A DNA stretch of 64,000 bases. Source: JBBRXJ01 sp038248505 (GTDB lineage Bacteria; Bacteroidota; Bacteroidia; Bacteroidales; JBBRXJ01). The stretch spans positions 62,001 to 126,000 of the forward strand of contig JBBRXJ010000002.1 of NCBI GenBank assembly GCA_038248505.1, in the 5' to 3' direction. Of the stretch, positions 63,090-64,000 are shown piece after piece. The notes below the pieces were generated by a model that saw only the letters and a program-made list of their open reading frames with translations, made no database searches and was not told the origin of the DNA. The position numbers and the translations under genes are program-made. How positions within the stretch are numbered: position 1 is the stretch's first letter; every line of letters starts with the position of its first letter.

Positions 63090-64000
63090 ATGAAGAGATT
63101 ATTAATATGTATAATTATTGCAGGAACATTTGTGCTTCAAGGGCAGGCACAAGATATGTTCTTCTCACAATTTTACTCGGCACCTCTTGTTTTGAATCCG
63201 GCATTAACTGGATTTATGGCAGGCGATATGCAGGTTTCAATGAATTACAGAAACCAAACCAAGAGTTTAATACCAGCATCGGTATATGCAGCTTCGTGCG
63301 ATTTTAAAATTGCCAAAGATGTAACTAAGCCCGATGTTTTTGCTATTGGTTTATTTGTTGCACGAGATAATGTACAAGGTGGCGCAGTTAGAACAAGTAA
63401 CTATTTGGCATCACTGGCTTTTCATAAAGCACTTGACCAACAAACCAATCACTACATTGCTTTAGGTGCTCAAATTGGCGCTATACAACATACCTTTAAT
63501 CCCGATTTATTTACCTACGATAAACAGTTTATTGAAGGGGTTGGATTTGATGCATCACAACTGAGCGGAGAAGTTTTTTCATCACAAAATGGAGCTAACT
63601 TTGAATTAAATAGTGGCTTTTTTTATTATGGTCGAATAAAAAAATATTCAGCAATATATGCTGGTGCAAGCATGTATCATATCACCAATCCCAAACAGAC
63701 CTTCCTTAGTGAAAAAGCCTTTTATGCTCGCAGATTTGTTGCGCATATGGGGAGCAGAATTCAATTGAATCAGCAAATGTTTATGATACCTAACCTAATA
63801 TTTATGACGCAAAATGCAGCTCATTTTTATATGGAAGGTACCTCTTTTGAATATCGTGTTGGTGATACGCGCAGCTTCTTTAGAATTGGTGCTTGGTTTA
63901 AACATTCCGACAAACCAGATAGCGATCAAACTGTGGTTTTTTCAGCTGGTATTCGCATAATTGACTTTCAATTTGGAGTAAGTTCTGATTTTCTTTCCCC
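63090..64000 (+). CDS. Type IX secretion membrane protein, PorP/SprF family, partial
   Basis: The frame from ATG 63090 stays open to the window edge (about 303 codons). Signal peptide (MKRLLICIIIAGTFVLQGQ) then DMFFSQFYSAPLVLNPALTG, the conserved start of PorP/SprF proteins, with the barrel-like alternation VSMNYRNQTKSL, YLASLAFHKAL and ASMYHITNPKQTFLS further on. Such proteins sit in the outer membrane and are paired with SprB-like or CHU_C-domain cargo, helping attach or export it. Here the cargo candidate is the gene 13 bp upstream. The C-terminus lies outside the window. Confidence 0.93.
   Translation, partial: MKRLLICIIIAGTFVLQGQAQDMFFSQFYSAPLVLNPALTGFMAGDMQVSMNYRNQTKSLIPASVYAASCDFKIAKDVTKPDVFAIGLFVARDNVQGGAVRTSNYLASLAFHKALDQQTNHYIALGAQIGAIQHTFNPDLFTYDKQFIEGVGFDASQLSGEVFSSQNGANFELNSGFFYYGRIKKYSAIYAGASMYHITNPKQTFLSEKAFYARRFVAHMGSRIQLNQQMFMIPNLIFMTQNAAHFYMEGTSFEYRVGDTRSFFRIGAWFKHSDKPDSDQTVVFSAGIRIIDFQFGVSSDFLS

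Overview
This window comes from an AT-rich chromosome of a Bacteroidota (Bacteroidetes) bacterium. The evidence is the repeat-rich surface protein with a gliding/T9SS type-B C-terminal domain followed directly by a PorP/SprF family gene, several lineage-typical families (BT_3928-like DoxX protein, DUF4197, DUF2141, DUF6427, SPOR lipoprotein), TAnnTTTG-type -7 promoter elements, and the near absence of Shine-Dalgarno sites. A carotenoid-type lycopene cyclase gene suggests a pigmented organism. Genus cannot be told from the sequence. There is no rRNA, CRISPR array, integrase island or recognisable insertion-sequence transposase; one tRNA-Lys(CTT) is present.

Region 1-14.3 kb (all minus strand) is a surface-polysaccharide locus. 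Read in the direction of transcription, it opens with a nonulosonic (legionaminic/sialic-like) acid operon: LegC-type aminotransferase, FemAB/GNAT-like acyltransferase, NeuB-type synthase, a previously unmarked 42-codon ORF, NeuC-type hydrolysing epimerase and a divergent DegT-like protein. Then come the CMP-sugar synthetase, a UDP-glucuronate-4-epimerase-like SDR and WecB. After a decayed stretch and two small unknown ORFs follow a GT39-like membrane glycosyltransferase, a Wzz-like two-TM protein, a MurJ-like flippase and an O-antigen polymerase/ligase that runs off the window edge. Together they would make, activate, flip and polymerise a glycan containing a nonulosonic acid. No LegB/PseB-type 4,6-dehydratase is visible.

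Region 14.6-30.5 kb is mostly plus strand and of mixed function: metF, DUF434 protein, SPOR lipoprotein, GT2, HD hydrolase, coaD, a thioredoxin-fold lipid/envelope protein, Nudix/pyrE divergent pair, an adenylate cyclase with a degenerate receiver, a glucosaminidase-LysM lipoprotein, tRNA-Lys, xerD, nth, a pseudo-metallopeptidase/CHAP-like pair, and three exported proteins including a DUF4197 lipoprotein.

Region 30.5-53.9 kb is housekeeping: uvrA, an ECF sigma factor with a strong SD and GTG start, rsmE, YfcE-type phosphodiesterase, a giant 1509-residue exported protein of unknown function, prmA, tpiA, BT_3928-like DoxX protein, tmk, folP, cdaA, plsY (with a 56-bp tandem duplication over its start), lysC, a CPA2 antiporter-Usp protein, a secreted beta-helix protein and an aspartate aminotransferase.

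Region 53.9-64 kb holds a lycopene-cyclase gene flanked by dispersed repeats (including two short elements bounded by related ~20-bp inverted repeats), DUF6427 membrane protein, purD, a DUF2141 protein, and the 1352-residue SprB-repeat surface protein paired with PorP/SprF, cut by the right edge.

The strongest candidates for undescribed biology are the 42-codon ORF locked between neuB-like and neuC-like genes by ATGA overlaps on both sides, the inverted-repeat-bounded elements at 55.2 and 58.6 kb, and the giant exported protein.
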